Shown here piece by piece: positions 49,812-59,394 of a stretch of 64,000 nt of DNA. The stretch spans positions 1 through 64,000 of IMG/VR virus record IMGVR_UViG_3300008735_000002; one strand, written 5' to 3'. A program made the position numbers and the translations under genes. Under the pieces are notes generated by a model, which was not told the origin of the DNA, ran no database searches, and worked only from the letters and a program-made list of their open reading frames with translations. Position 1 is the stretch's first letter. Each line of letters opens with the position of its first letter. The stretch comes from a virus.

Positions 49812-50822
49812 CTACAAAATAAATCTACAAATTTGTAGCGCAACTCGATATGGATCACAACCCGATGATGGACGCCGGTCCTCAAGATATCCGCGCCATC
49901 CAGCTGTTGGAACTGAATTAGGGATCCGGACTGACGCTCCCCTGGAGGCGATTCCGCAACTAAATTCTTCCATGCTTGCTGTCTCAAATCCGCCTGTTAA
50001 CCTCAAGGCGTTATCTGGTCCATACTCACGAATCGATTCATCATGATATTTTTCCATGTTGGCGATAACCCTATCAAAGATTTCTTTTTCACCGGATTCG
50101 CGCATTGATTTTGTAGAAAAATTAGTATGACATCCTGACCCATTCCATCCAGCATGTGGCTTAGGGTGCCAATCTATCCCGAGTACTAAGTCTTCTGCCA
50201 TTAGCTCCAGCAAATAGCGGCTTACCCAAAGGGCGTCTGATGCTTCTAGCGGATCTGCGCCAAAACACTGGTATTCCCATTGACCTGGCGAAACCTCTGC
50301 GTTGTAACCCACAACTCGAATCCCTAGTGAATTACAAAAAGATGCATGTTCGCGAACGAGCTTCCGATACTTCACACTTCCACCCGATGAGCAGTAATAG
50401 CGAGAATCTTTTATAGGCTCACCCTGGTCTGGCCAAAAAACGTTCTTGCCTTCTGACGTGATAAAGTACTCTTGCTCAAACCCTATCCACAACTCTTTTG
50501 TAGCAATGCCATCTTCGACCAATTTACGTAGCTTGGCTCGATAATTTGTTTCATGTGGTGTTCTTTCCTCATCTGGTAAACACACTTCACAAATAGCCAC
50601 GTAATGATTATCTGCTACTTGATATACTCGGTGAGGCTTTAAAATTCTTTCTGAATCTTCTGTCGGAGCCTGTCCTGTGGAAGAACCGTCAAAATTCCAC
50701 TCAGGTACTTTTAGCTCTACTTCACCACCCTCATTAGGCGTAAGCTGGACCATTTTTGTTTTTGACCGGAGTGCGGGATGATCAAACCCGTCAACCCAGA
50801 GATAATCTAGATGAACTAACAA
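49812..50822 (-). CDS. Glutamine synthetase, type II (GSII)
   Basis: The 336-residue protein is a eukaryote-type glutamine synthetase, which makes glutamine from glutamate and ammonia. PEWNFDGSSTGQA, GYNAEVSPGQWEYQ, CHTNFSTKSMR, SRGASVRIPN and GYLEDRRPSSGCDPY carry the conserved metal, ATP and glutamate residues; length is near normal. GSII occurs in few bacteria, so the gene was probably captured. The start is TTG 50822 with GGAGG seven bases upstream; no better start is seen. It follows the endolysin gene by two bases. Confidence 0.94.
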   Translation of the reverse strand: MLVHLDYLWVDGFDHPALRSKTKMVQLTPNEGGEVELKVPEWNFDGSSTGQAPTEDSERILKPHRVYQVADNHYVAICEVCLPDEERTPHETNYRAKLRKLVEDGIATKELWIGFEQEYFITSEGKNVFWPDQGEPIKDSRYYCSSGGSVKYRKLVREHASFCNSLGIRVVGYNAEVSPGQWEYQCFGADPLEASDALWVSRYLLELMAEDLVLGIDWHPKPHAGWNGSGCHTNFSTKSMRESGEKEIFDRVIANMEKYHDESIREYGPDNALRLTGGFETASMEEFSCGIASRGASVRIPNSVPTAGWRGYLEDRRPSSGCDPYRVALQICRFIL

Positions 50823-50824
50823 AG

Positions 50825-51736
50825 CTATTCCTCCATCTCTTTTAGCATCTTGGCGATATCAAGATTCGCGCAATCAATCTTCTTTGACGTTTGGTGATAA
50901 TGGCTTACAAACCCGTTGAACCTGCCATTTCTAACAGAGGAATCTTGCTCCCTACTTGTCATGAAATCCTCATCACCTGATTCAGGGGCCTCGAATGGAA
51001 TCCCATAAGCTTCATGACACGCAACCCAAAGCGCTTTAAGCGCTTCCATCTGAACGTCATAAAACCCCAGAAAATCTTCCATTTCACGCCCATGACATTC
51101 TCCATCTGTCACCACAGGCCTTTCACCAAACCCGTGTTTAATATACCAACTCTGGTATTTCGTATAATAAGCGTTACTAATTTCAACACCAACAGCACAG
51201 CGGTTAACAGCCCCGGCATGCCATGCGCCGTGTTGAGTGTCTAACATCTGATATATTGTGCCGTCATTATCAATCAAAAAATGGACCGATATACCGCGGC
51301 GATTGAGTACTTTCGCGCAGGACTCTGAGCTTAGACAAACATCCCAATGGTTCACAAACATAGTTGGCTTACGATCAGGCTTCCCTGAGTAATCATAGTA
51401 CGTTCCAGAATTCGACTTAAATCCGCCCTCTTCATCCCATAAAACAACCTTTGGCCAATTAATTGTAATCGGGTGACCATTACAGATGATATAGCTTTGG
51501 TCTTTCTCTTGAGGGCATGTATAAATGAAATCGCTTATTTCCGATTCTCTTTCAGTCCATATACGACGATACGTTGTTGGTCCGCAAAGTCCGTCCGCAG
51601 TTAGACCCCTCTCTTTCTGCCATTTTCTAATAGCACTGACTAGCTTCTCATCGTGATATATCGCGCCGAACCATTCGGGTGTCCACCCCAATGAATCAGC
51701 CGAGCTCTTGTTATAAAAAACCTTGTCAATTGGCAT
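50825..51736 (-). CDS. Endolysin: N-acetylmuramoyl-L-alanine amidase
   Basis: The 303-residue protein has a peptidoglycan-binding-like N-terminus (LVSAIRKWQKERGLTADGLC, G-P-T-T) and an amidase_2 domain: FVNHWDVCLSS, SVHFLIDNDGTIYQ, GAWHAGAVNRCAVGVEISN and SHYHQTSKKIDC, with zinc His residues and the K-x-D end motif. It cuts the amide bond between muramic acid and the peptide at lysis. No signal peptide is seen, so a holin is needed. Confidence 0.92.
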   Translation of the reverse strand: MPIDKVFYNKSSADSLGWTPEWFGAIYHDEKLVSAIRKWQKERGLTADGLCGPTTYRRIWTERESEISDFIYTCPQEKDQSYIICNGHPITINWPKVVLWDEEGGFKSNSGTYYDYSGKPDRKPTMFVNHWDVCLSSESCAKVLNRRGISVHFLIDNDGTIYQMLDTQHGAWHAGAVNRCAVGVEISNAYYTKYQSWYIKHGFGERPVVTDGECHGREMEDFLGFYDVQMEALKALWVACHEAYGIPFEAPESGDEDFMTSREQDSSVRNGRFNGFVSHYHQTSKKIDCANLDIAKMLKEMEE

Positions 51737-51744
51737 TTGCCTTC

Positions 51745-52347
51745 CTACTCAAAATCTATGTCAACGCTTACTTTAATAGACAGCTTTGGGACGCGGAGTT
51801 GATTAGCCAGCCCGTGCTTTTTTGCTGCAGGAGCATCTAAAAACCAGTCAGCATGTCCCTTCTTGTGCACGAGTTTTAGAAAGTAGTCATCCTTCTTTCC
51901 ACAGTTTCTAGCCATCATTGTATACACAATCTGGTTGAGTCTATCAGTTTCTTCCGCGCTGACTTTCACTTCTTCAACTTTACCCCATGCCATACTTGAA
52001 ACATCATGAATCATAATGGTCGCATCAGGATCCATAAATCGAAGCCCTTGCTCGCCAAAAGAAAAAAGAATTGCACCGCACGACATAGCTTTTCCCTCTA
52101 CTATCGTAGCGACCGGGAGTTCTGCATGTTTTATCGCAGAGATCATAGCCATTAAGCTGTATACTTGTCCCCCATACGAGTCAATGATTACGGGGATAAC
52201 TTTTTGTCCTGTATTGTGAGCTGTTCCCATTTCAAGCATAAACTTCTTCGCCGAATCTTCGTCAAACTTATTTACCCTAATAATCACAGGCGGCTTTCTC
52301 AGCTCAACCTCTTTTAACTTGGGATCTAATTCAGATGTCCAGTGCAT
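51745..52347 (-). CDS. clpP: ClpP-like serine protease
   Basis: The 200-residue protein has the ClpP fold: VIIDSYGGQVYSLMAMI, the nucleophile Ser in EGKAMSCGAILFSFG, the His in TIMIHDVSS and the Asp near WFLDAPAAKKHGLA. It could degrade host or tmRNA-tagged proteins with a host Clp ATPase, or act in head maturation as ClpP-fold proteases do in some phages. The distance from head genes favours the former, but this is open. Confidence 0.88.
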   Translation of the reverse strand: MHWTSELDPKLKEVELRKPPVIIRVNKFDEDSAKKFMLEMGTAHNTGQKVIPVIIDSYGGQVYSLMAMISAIKHAELPVATIVEGKAMSCGAILFSFGEQGLRFMDPDATIMIHDVSSMAWGKVEEVKVSAEETDRLNQIVYTMMARNCGKKDDYFLKLVHKKGHADWFLDAPAAKKHGLANQLRVPKLSIKVSVDIDFE

Positions 52348-52362
52348 TTTTTCTCCTGTAGA

Positions 52363-54858
52363 TTATCCACATTTCGCCATTCCGCAGTTCACACAAGTTG
52401 CGCAACCTTCCTGATATATGATATTCGGATTGTCGCAACATGCTGTATCGAAAACTCCGTTGCTCGCTTTTGTTCCATCAGCTATATACTTCTTGAGACA
52501 ACGAGCTGTTACTTTTGCAAAACTAAATAGGTCGGCATCTTTATCTTTTTGTAATTGCTCGACCATATATTGAACGGGAACTCCATGTCGAAGCGCCAAC
52601 GAAATTGTTCTAGTGAATGCAGAATGATTTGGGTTATCAAAAACTTTCACGATATCCTTGATCACAAATTCGTCTCCATTGGTACCAACAATAAGATCAT
52701 ATTTAGAAGGAACAGACTTTCGAGATCGACGCCTTATCATACCAGACTGGTGCTTTCGTGGAATTTCTACATACTCAGACAATCCCCCAATAACCTCATA
52801 AGGCTTTCCGTCCATCAGACCTACTAGAATTGTCCAGGCTTCGCCCTTGATGTTCGCCTGATGAATATCACACTCCATAACTTCTGGACGACGCGGAGCT
52901 GACCTTGTAATAATCTCACCAGATTCTCGAGGGTTTGCTTCTTTCTTATTAGAAACCAGAACTCCTGTTCTGCTTCCATCTCGATAAACAGTAATTCCCT
53001 TACAACCCAATTCCCAGCCTGTCATATAAACTTGCTTTACTGTCTCAACATCAATATCTGAAGGAAGGTTGGTCGTATTTGATATTGCGTGGCACACCCA
53101 TTCTTGCGCCGCTGCTTGCATCTTCACTTTTGCGACCCAATCGATCTCCTTAGCAGTGGAATATTTATACGGACTTAATTCAACCATCTCGTCGATGGGA
53201 TTAGTATTTTGAAATATCGATTGCTCGATCCACTTTCTAAAACCATGGTGATAGACTGTATATTCCTGCCATCGATCGCCACTCTCGTCAACAAAGTCTA
53301 CCCTAGCATCTTCATCCTGACCCGTTAATTTTTTTCTACGAGTATAGTGGAGCATAAATGCGGGCTCAATACCAGATGTGGTCTGGGTCAATACTGACAC
53401 GGACCCAGCTGGGGCAGTCGTCGTTAATGCAATGTTTCTACGACCGTACTTTTTATTCATGCTCTTCAACTCTGGATCTTCACTCCATATCCGCTCCAGA
53501 AACGGGTGATCTTTTTCTTTTGAAGCGTCAAAAATTTCAAAAGCACCACGCTCTTTCGCCATTACGATTGAAGACCGATAAGCGTTTAACGCAAGAGCCC
53601 TGTATATCTTCCCTGTTAATTCAACACTCGCATCAGAACCATACTGAATATTCAACATTGCAAGAGCGTCGCCAAGTCCTGTTATTCCAAGACCAGTTCT
53701 ACGCCCAAGAAGTGCTTGTTGTTTTATTTTCGTCCATAACCCAAGCTCGATCGCCTTTGTGGAGGTAGACTCAGGATCTGTCTCAATTTTAGAAATAATC
53801 TTGTCTACTTGCTCAATCTCAAGATCAATCATATTGTCCATAAGGCGCTGCGCTTTCTGCGTCATCTCACCAAATTTCTTAAAATTAAATTTGCCCTTTT
53901 TCCAAGGTGACTTAACGAAACTCGTAAGATTAAGAAGCATAAGCCTGCAGCTATCGTACGGTGAAAGAATAATTTCCCCGCAAGGGTTAGTTGAAACAGA
54001 TCCAAAGCCGTCGCTTGAATAAGCATCCGTTGGTGTATATTTCTTTGCTGTATCCCAAAATAACACGCCTGGCTCAGCTGCTGCATGCGCTCCCTCGATA
54101 ATCTCGTGCCAAATATCTGAAGCAGAAACGCGTTCACTAATCGCCGGGTCGCTGGAGTCAACTGGCCAGCGCAGCTCGACATCTTCATCCTCACGAACTG
54201 CATTCATAAATTCATCAGAAACCCTAACAGAAATATTGGCCCCTGTTACTCTTGCAAGATTCTGTTTAATCTTAATAAAATCTCTAATCTGCGGATGATG
54301 GATGGATATCGTTAACATCAGGGCTCCCCGGCGGCCGCCCTGAGCTACTTCTCTACATGAATTAGAGAACCTATCCATAAACACTTCGATACCGTCTGTC
54401 GTACGAGCAGCGTTCGCGGTGGAAAGACCCTTCGGGCGGATAGTACTTAAGTCAAATCCGACGCCGCCGCGGCGCTTGGCGATCTGCACAAGCTCTTGGT
54501 CGGCTTTCAAGATCCCACCGTAACTATCCTCCGGTGCCGGAATAACAAAACAGTTCGAAAGACTTTGCACTCTCTCTTTATTACCGATTCCAGACATAGG
54601 AGACCCTTGAGGGACTACGTACTTAAAGCGATCAAGCATCTCAAAGATTTCATCATATGACATTGGATTGGGATACTTTTGCTCTATGCGGTAGAGCTCA
54701 GATGCGATTCTTTCGTGCATTTCACTTGGCGATTTTTCTAGATAATTGCCGTGCTTATCAGTTAAAAGATATTTCGTCGTCACCACGTTAGCAGCTAATT
54801 CATCACCCGAAAAATATTCTAGTGATGCGTTATATGCATCCTGATAATCATACTTCAT
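52363..54858 (-). CDS. nrdJ: Class II (B12-dependent) ribonucleotide reductase
   Basis: The 831-residue enzyme reduces ribonucleotides using adenosylcobalamin, so it works with or without oxygen. SLSNCFVIPAPEDS, RRGGVGFDLSTIRPKG, STNPCGEIILSPYDSC (thiyl-radical Cys and N-x-C-x-E) and TAPAGSVSVLTQTTSGIEP are diagnostic. The C-terminus carries redox/zinc cysteines (GCATCVNCGMAKCG). A single chain with no small subunit gene nearby fits class II. It sits downstream of the helicase gene. Confidence 0.96.
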   Translation of the reverse strand: MKYDYQDAYNASLEYFSGDELAANVVTTKYLLTDKHGNYLEKSPSEMHERIASELYRIEQKYPNPMSYDEIFEMLDRFKYVVPQGSPMSGIGNKERVQSLSNCFVIPAPEDSYGGILKADQELVQIAKRRGGVGFDLSTIRPKGLSTANAARTTDGIEVFMDRFSNSCREVAQGGRRGALMLTISIHHPQIRDFIKIKQNLARVTGANISVRVSDEFMNAVREDEDVELRWPVDSSDPAISERVSASDIWHEIIEGAHAAAEPGVLFWDTAKKYTPTDAYSSDGFGSVSTNPCGEIILSPYDSCRLMLLNLTSFVKSPWKKGKFNFKKFGEMTQKAQRLMDNMIDLEIEQVDKIISKIETDPESTSTKAIELGLWTKIKQQALLGRRTGLGITGLGDALAMLNIQYGSDASVELTGKIYRALALNAYRSSIVMAKERGAFEIFDASKEKDHPFLERIWSEDPELKSMNKKYGRRNIALTTTAPAGSVSVLTQTTSGIEPAFMLHYTRRKKLTGQDEDARVDFVDESGDRWQEYTVYHHGFRKWIEQSIFQNTNPIDEMVELSPYKYSTAKEIDWVAKVKMQAAAQEWVCHAISNTTNLPSDIDVETVKQVYMTGWELGCKGITVYRDGSRTGVLVSNKKEANPRESGEIITRSAPRRPEVMECDIHQANIKGEAWTILVGLMDGKPYEVIGGLSEYVEIPRKHQSGMIRRRSRKSVPSKYDLIVGTNGDEFVIKDIVKVFDNPNHSAFTRTISLALRHGVPVQYMVEQLQKDKDADLFSFAKVTARCLKKYIADGTKASNGVFDTACCDNPNIIYQEGCATCVNCGMAKCG

Positions 54859-54878
54859 CCGATCCCCAATTCTTAAGC

Positions 54879-56282
54879 TTATACGCTTCTTAATTCATTC
54901 CACTTTTTTCTTATCAACGCTTTTGTCTCTTTCTCTTCATCTTCTAAAGCCTCTGACAAAGTCGACATATCTTCATCTAACACCTTAATAGTAGAACATG
55001 CGGTGTCGATGTGAATAGGAAAAACGATACCATCCTTGCCAGCCCTGTTTTTTGCGATGTAAAGTCTACCTGCACCGGTAGCTTTTTCTGTAGCTTTTCT
55101 AGATATCGAAACAACAAGGTCAGCGACCATCGCCTTTCCATACGCCTCTGACATATTCTCTAGACCAACGATATCCGAATTCGCAGAATCTCTATTGGCT
55201 TGAGAAGCTGTCCAAATTGGAATTCGAATCTCCATCGCAAGATTTCTTAGCTCTTCATAGATCAACTTTAATTCATGACGTAAAGAATCATATGACCTTG
55301 TTGAGCGCATAATGTCTGCATAATCGATGATCAACACGCTCGGCTTAAATCCTCTTAAAGCTAATTTCTCGATGTGGTTTCTAAGCGTCGTAACAGACGG
55401 ATATCCTGTAGGATATTCTTTGATAATCAACCTACCAAGATCAGAATTTCCTTCATAAAATTTCTTTACCTGTTCCTTATTACTCACGACGTCAGACGAA
55501 GAAATCCCGCACAGATTTGAATCATATCTAATTCCCACAGCTTGTTCTGTTAATTCAAATGTATAATGCAAGACGTTCTTTCCTCGTCGCATCGCATTCG
55601 CACCCATCTGAACTAAATAATGGGATTTACCGACACCGGTATTCGCGGTGACGACACCAATCTCTCCCCTGCCCAATCCACCAGCTAAAACATCTTTTGC
55701 ATCCAGCTCTGGTATTCCAGTAGGGCAAACGCAACGATTTGCGACGACAAAGCGCGCCTCCATGTCTTCAAAGAAATCATGACCAACAGTGTTTGAAAGC
55801 CCGATTGAAACAGCGTTTTTCATAAGAGAAATAACCGATTCGAAATTATCACCCGCTATTAATTCTACAGACTTTTCTAATGCTTCTTTAAAAGCCTGCC
55901 TCTTACAAAAGTCTAAAGACTTCTCTTTAACATACGCAATATCACCGGGGTGGGGATTCTCTTTTGCTCGAATAAGATAGCTTACGATCTGATCACGCAA
56001 TAAAACATCTCCATCTTCGCTTAAAGAATCTTTGATAATGCTGATCAGCAAACCCTGCGTAGGGAAACATCGATATTCTAAAAAATACTTGAAATATTTC
56101 TCGCATAGATACTCAAGATATCGCAACTCAAAAAAATCAGGCCTCATCACCTCGACCATTTGAGCGGCCCATTGATGATCAGTTAAAAGTCCTTGTAAGA
56201 TTTTCTCTTGAAAAGACTTGTTATATTGTCGAAATTGCCCTCCCGGGATTTCGTTTAGTATGTCGTGGCTAAGAGCGCCCAT
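54879..56282 (-). CDS. DnaB-type replicative helicase
   Basis: The protein has 467 residues from the ATG at 56282, five bases after GAGG; a GTG two codons earlier is possible. The N-terminal helical domain is followed by a RecA-like core: GVVTANTGVGKSHYLVQMG (Walker A), LHYTFELTEQAVGIRYDS, VLIIDYADIMRS (Walker B) and IWTASQANRDS, then the arginine-finger region IAKNRAGKDG. It unwinds the fork ahead of DnaE. A T4 gp41-like role is likely; no separate primase was identified in this window. Confidence 0.92.
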   Translation of the reverse strand: MGALSHDILNEIPGGQFRQYNKSFQEKILQGLLTDHQWAAQMVEVMRPDFFELRYLEYLCEKYFKYFLEYRCFPTQGLLISIIKDSLSEDGDVLLRDQIVSYLIRAKENPHPGDIAYVKEKSLDFCKRQAFKEALEKSVELIAGDNFESVISLMKNAVSIGLSNTVGHDFFEDMEARFVVANRCVCPTGIPELDAKDVLAGGLGRGEIGVVTANTGVGKSHYLVQMGANAMRRGKNVLHYTFELTEQAVGIRYDSNLCGISSSDVVSNKEQVKKFYEGNSDLGRLIIKEYPTGYPSVTTLRNHIEKLALRGFKPSVLIIDYADIMRSTRSYDSLRHELKLIYEELRNLAMEIRIPIWTASQANRDSANSDIVGLENMSEAYGKAMVADLVVSISRKATEKATGAGRLYIAKNRAGKDGIVFPIHIDTACSTIKVLDEDMSTLSEALEDEEKETKALIRKKWNELRSV

Positions 56283-56289
56283 TCTCACC

Positions 56290-57246
56290 TCATCCTAATG
56301 CTCGTAGTGTCATGAACAATTTATCATAATCAAAATTGCGAATTCCAAGTTTCATCAAAGACCGAATAAATCCTAGTTTGTCTCTCTTTGTATCTTCCAG
56401 TTCTAGCGCGCCATCGATTTTCTGGACCTGGGTTCCAGATAAGTTTCCGTGTCCTAGATACATAAGCTTCCAATTTCTGCGAATCGTGACTTCGTGATTG
56501 ATGATGCTATCATAAAGCTTCAAGCTCTTTTGTTTTCGAAGTTTTCTACATTTTGTAAGTATGTCGTCGACAGCCAGACTTTCTGGTTCTTTCAGGGTAC
56601 CGAAGCGCTTTGCAAGACTCTTAAACCCAGCGCCAGGGACACCTTTTAGCCCGTCTGATCCGTCACCAACAAAGCATCTGGCTAAACAAAAATTTTTGGG
56701 ATGAATGTTAAACTCATCGACAACTTTTGTAGCAGTCCACTCCCTTTTGCTACCGGGGGACCACACCGAAATTCGATCATCGATCAATTGGTAAAAATCT
56801 TTGTCTGTGGAAATTATAACACATCTCTCATCGCTGAAGTTAACGCTAACAAGTCTCGCTATAACATCATCAGCTTCACAATCTGATATATAAATTTGCG
56901 GAACACTTGCTTTCCTCAATAGGCTCACGAGCTGGGCTACTTGCTCGTTTCTATTTGAAACAGTGTTTGGTAAATCATCACCGGAATAAAATCGGTTTAG
57001 TTTCTCAGGACGTCTACCTGCCTTATACGTCGGGTCAATCGATCGCCTCCGAGGAGAGCCGCCACCCTCCCAAACAACAACGATATCCTGTGGTGTATAC
57101 CTCTCAGAAAGTAACTGTAGACCTTTCAAGAATCCAACAATTCCTCCCACAGCATTTCCATTTTCCCCCATTGAAGGATTTGCGGCAAAGTGTCTATAGA
57201 AGCAATTCAGTCCATCGATTATTAGAACGGGCTTAACTGGCATCAT
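56290..57246 (-). CDS. 5'-3' exonuclease/flap endonuclease (FEN family), copy 2
   Basis: The 318-residue protein has LIIDGLNCFYRHFA, DIVVVWEGGGSPRRR, ISDCEADDVIARLV, IISTDKDFYQLI and CFVGDGSDGLKGVPGAGFKSLAKRF, cut here to its parts, all typical of 5'-3' exonucleases such as the PolI N-terminal domain and T5 D15. It sits between helicase and UvsX, so it is the likelier replication nuclease of the two FEN copies. It overlaps the uvsX stop region as ATGA. Confidence 0.9.
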   Translation of the reverse strand: MMPVKPVLIIDGLNCFYRHFAANPSMGENGNAVGGIVGFLKGLQLLSERYTPQDIVVVWEGGGSPRRRSIDPTYKAGRRPEKLNRFYSGDDLPNTVSNRNEQVAQLVSLLRKASVPQIYISDCEADDVIARLVSVNFSDERCVIISTDKDFYQLIDDRISVWSPGSKREWTATKVVDEFNIHPKNFCLARCFVGDGSDGLKGVPGAGFKSLAKRFGTLKEPESLAVDDILTKCRKLRKQKSLKLYDSIINHEVTIRRNWKLMYLGHGNLSGTQVQKIDGALELEDTKRDKLGFIRSLMKLGIRNFDYDKLFMTLRALG

Positions 57247-58433
57247 TCATTTAGATCAGGCAGATCATCAAGGTTAATTTCCATTGCAGCTGCTCGCACC
57301 TCTTCGTAAGACTCAGTGTCAAGCGTCGCATGCTCATCATCAGACATTTTTCTAATCATACACGCGCTAAGAAGAGAATCGATATAACGTCTATATGCAG
57401 TGTCTTTCCACACACCACCAAAATCAGCCTTGTAGAATTTCTTTTCTATCTCTATTTCACCAGTCTTTGTGTCGGTCACTGTTAGATTCTTCCACGCGCT
57501 GGTTCCCTTTACACAAATTTCTTTTCCATCGATAATTTCAGGACCGTGTTTTCTTAGCTCGTCAAATACTTGCTCATGTTCCACAATCCCTTTGCCGAAG
57601 TGTATCTCGAAATTACACTCTCTGAAGGGCGGCGCAACCTTATTCTTAATAGTCTTAGCACGAACGTGAATGCCAATAACCTCTTTATTTTTATTGGTGA
57701 TCTGCTGTCCTGCTCCCAGCTTGATTCGTACTGATGAATGGAAAGGTATCGCCTTACCACCGGGGGTTGTAGTGGGGTCACCGTACATGACTCCGATCTT
57801 TGTTCGAATTTGGTTTAGACAAATGAATAGCACGTTCTGGTTCGCAATAACCCCCGTAATTTTTCGCATTCCCTTAGAAATAGCTCTAGCCTGTAGGCCT
57901 ATAGAATTTTGTTCATAAGTTCCATCTAGCTCAGCCTTTGGAGATGAAGCCGCAACAGAATCCCAAATAATCGTAACGGGAACGTCTTTATCCATCGCTT
58001 TTGCTTTTAGTATCGTTGATTCCGCGATGCCTAAAACCTCTTCTGTGCAGTGCGTGTCGACATACACAAAACGCTTTGTGATGTCAACCCCAAGCAACCC
58101 AAGATTTTCAACAGACGTTGCATTTTCAGTATCGATGTAAACAACAATACCGCCCAACTGTTGGGTTGAGCGAGCTATCTGAATTGCAATATGAGATTTT
58201 CCTATTGAAGGAGGACCGAATATCTCTATGATTCTTCCTTCTGGTAAGCCGCCATCACTGCGATTTGCGATGATGTAATCAAGCTGTTCTGAGCCAGTGC
58301 TAATCCATCGATTAACATGAGTTGGTGACTCATCGGTTGAAAGATTATACGCCACTCTAGAACCATGCTCTTTATTAAGAGACTTGATTAGGTCAGAAGT
58401 GAAATCATCGCCGCCACCTTTTTTCTTTGCCAT
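57243..58433 (-). CDS. uvsX: RecA/UvsX recombinase
   Basis: The protein has 396 residues from the ATG at 58433. EGRIIEIFGPPSIGKSHIAI is the Walker A region, VVYIDTENATS and TIIWDSVAASSPKAELDG follow, and NQNVLFICLNQIRTKIGVMYG and TTPGGKAIPFHSSVRI are RecA loop 2 and filament motifs. It drives strand exchange in recombination-dependent replication and repair. The C-terminus is acidic, as in other RecA proteins. A terminator separates it from the SSB gene. Confidence 0.94.
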   Translation of the reverse strand: MAKKKGGGDDFTSDLIKSLNKEHGSRVAYNLSTDESPTHVNRWISTGSEQLDYIIANRSDGGLPEGRIIEIFGPPSIGKSHIAIQIARSTQQLGGIVVYIDTENATSVENLGLLGVDITKRFVYVDTHCTEEVLGIAESTILKAKAMDKDVPVTIIWDSVAASSPKAELDGTYEQNSIGLQARAISKGMRKITGVIANQNVLFICLNQIRTKIGVMYGDPTTTPGGKAIPFHSSVRIKLGAGQQITNKNKEVIGIHVRAKTIKNKVAPPFRECNFEIHFGKGIVEHEQVFDELRKHGPEIIDGKEICVKGTSAWKNLTVTDTKTGEIEIEKKFYKADFGGVWKDTAYRRYIDSLLSACMIRKMSDDEHATLDTESYEEVRAAAMEINLDDLPDLNE

Positions 58434-58485
58434 ATTATTACCTCGTAAAAGATTATAGGAAAAAAAGCTGTAGTGTTCAAATAAA

Positions 58486-58512
58486 AAGGGAAGAGGCAAC
58501 GCCTCTTCCCTT
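58486..58512 (-). terminator. Rho-independent terminator after the ssb gene
   Basis: A perfect 12-pair stem (AAGGGAAGAGGC with GCCTCTTCCCTT) with a three-base loop is followed on the minus strand by TTTTTATTTG. It lies 28 bases after the ssb stop and would end or reduce transcription before uvsX, allowing high SSB expression. Confidence 0.9.
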
Positions 58513-58539
58513 GGGTGAGATGATCTCGTAGACTACAGA

Positions 58540-59334
58540 CTAAAAGTCGTCATCCTCAAGATCGGCGAACGCGTCATCAAGGCTCTTGAACTTAGACTCG
58601 ATATTTTTTGGTGCGGAGCTAGTGGTAGTATTACCGTTGAATCCGCGGCTCGTTCCACCCTCATCTGTTTCAGCGTCATCACCTTCTAGCCAATCGTTGA
58701 TAATCTTCGCTAGCGCTTCATACGCCTTCGCTTCATAAAGATCGTCGATTACTGGAATCGATTCTGTCCATGTTGCAGCCTGCTTATTATCCTTAGAAAG
58801 AGGTGATTGCTTTCCTCGTGGACGGACTTCAGTCGTCGCCCACATGCGTCCCGGCGCCTTGGTACAGATTACCTTAACATCACGACCATCAGTCGGGTCA
58901 GTAATATCGCCGTAATCTTCATCGAGCATAATGTTCAGCAAGGACTGATAAACTGTCTTACCGAAAGACCAGACTCGAACACCCTTATCTTCTTCGCCGC
59001 GAACGATTACCGGGGCATAATAGCGAGCCTTAGGATATAGCTTCTTACAAAGCTCGTAAGACTCCTTTGTGCCCTCATCCCTAAGCTTGGTAATCAACTC
59101 CTGAACAGGGTCTGGATTACCGAACTGGTAAGGTGCTAGAAGACCGGGATTATTTCCGATGTTATAATAAAACCAACGCTCTGAGAATGGAAGTCCATCA
59201 TCATTATCGCTGAATGCCATAAGACGAACTACGCTTTCTTCGCCTTCTTGGGGACGCCAAAGTACATTTCGACGTGAGTTATTGCCAGATAGCTGGCCAA
59301 GCTTCTTACGAAGCGCTTCCATATCAATTGCCAT
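58540..59334 (-). CDS. gp32-like single-stranded DNA-binding protein
   Basis: The 264-residue protein matches T4 gp32-type SSBs: a basic LAST-like N-terminus (LRKKLGQLSGNNSRRNVLWRP), the core with ERWFYYNIGNNPG and VWSFGKTVYQSLLNIM, and an acidic C-terminal tail (FADLEDDDF) after a Ser/Thr/Asn linker. The zinc cysteines of T4 gp32 are missing; only one Cys is near the corresponding loop. It has its own sigma-70-type promoter and a terminator, as expected for a highly expressed gene. Confidence 0.9.
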   Translation of the reverse strand: MAIDMEALRKKLGQLSGNNSRRNVLWRPQEGEESVVRLMAFSDNDDGLPFSERWFYYNIGNNPGLLAPYQFGNPDPVQELITKLRDEGTKESYELCKKLYPKARYYAPVIVRGEEDKGVRVWSFGKTVYQSLLNIMLDEDYGDITDPTDGRDVKVICTKAPGRMWATTEVRPRGKQSPLSKDNKQAATWTESIPVIDDLYEAKAYEALAKIINDWLEGDDAETDEGGTSRGFNGNTTTSSAPKNIESKFKSLDDAFADLEDDDF

Positions 59335-59374
59335 TTTTTCTCCAAATGTTTAGTGTGCAATGTTTAATTGTCAT

Positions 59375-59390
59375 GTGTCCGTAAGGACAT
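59375..59390 (-). promoter_or_regulatory. Hairpin at the 5' end of the ssb mRNA
   Basis: TGTCC and GGACA form a five-pair stem with a four-base loop, just after the predicted transcription start. It may protect the mRNA or take part in autoregulation, as leader structures do for T4 gene 32. Weak evidence. Confidence 0.3.
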
Positions 59391-59394
59391 TTAT

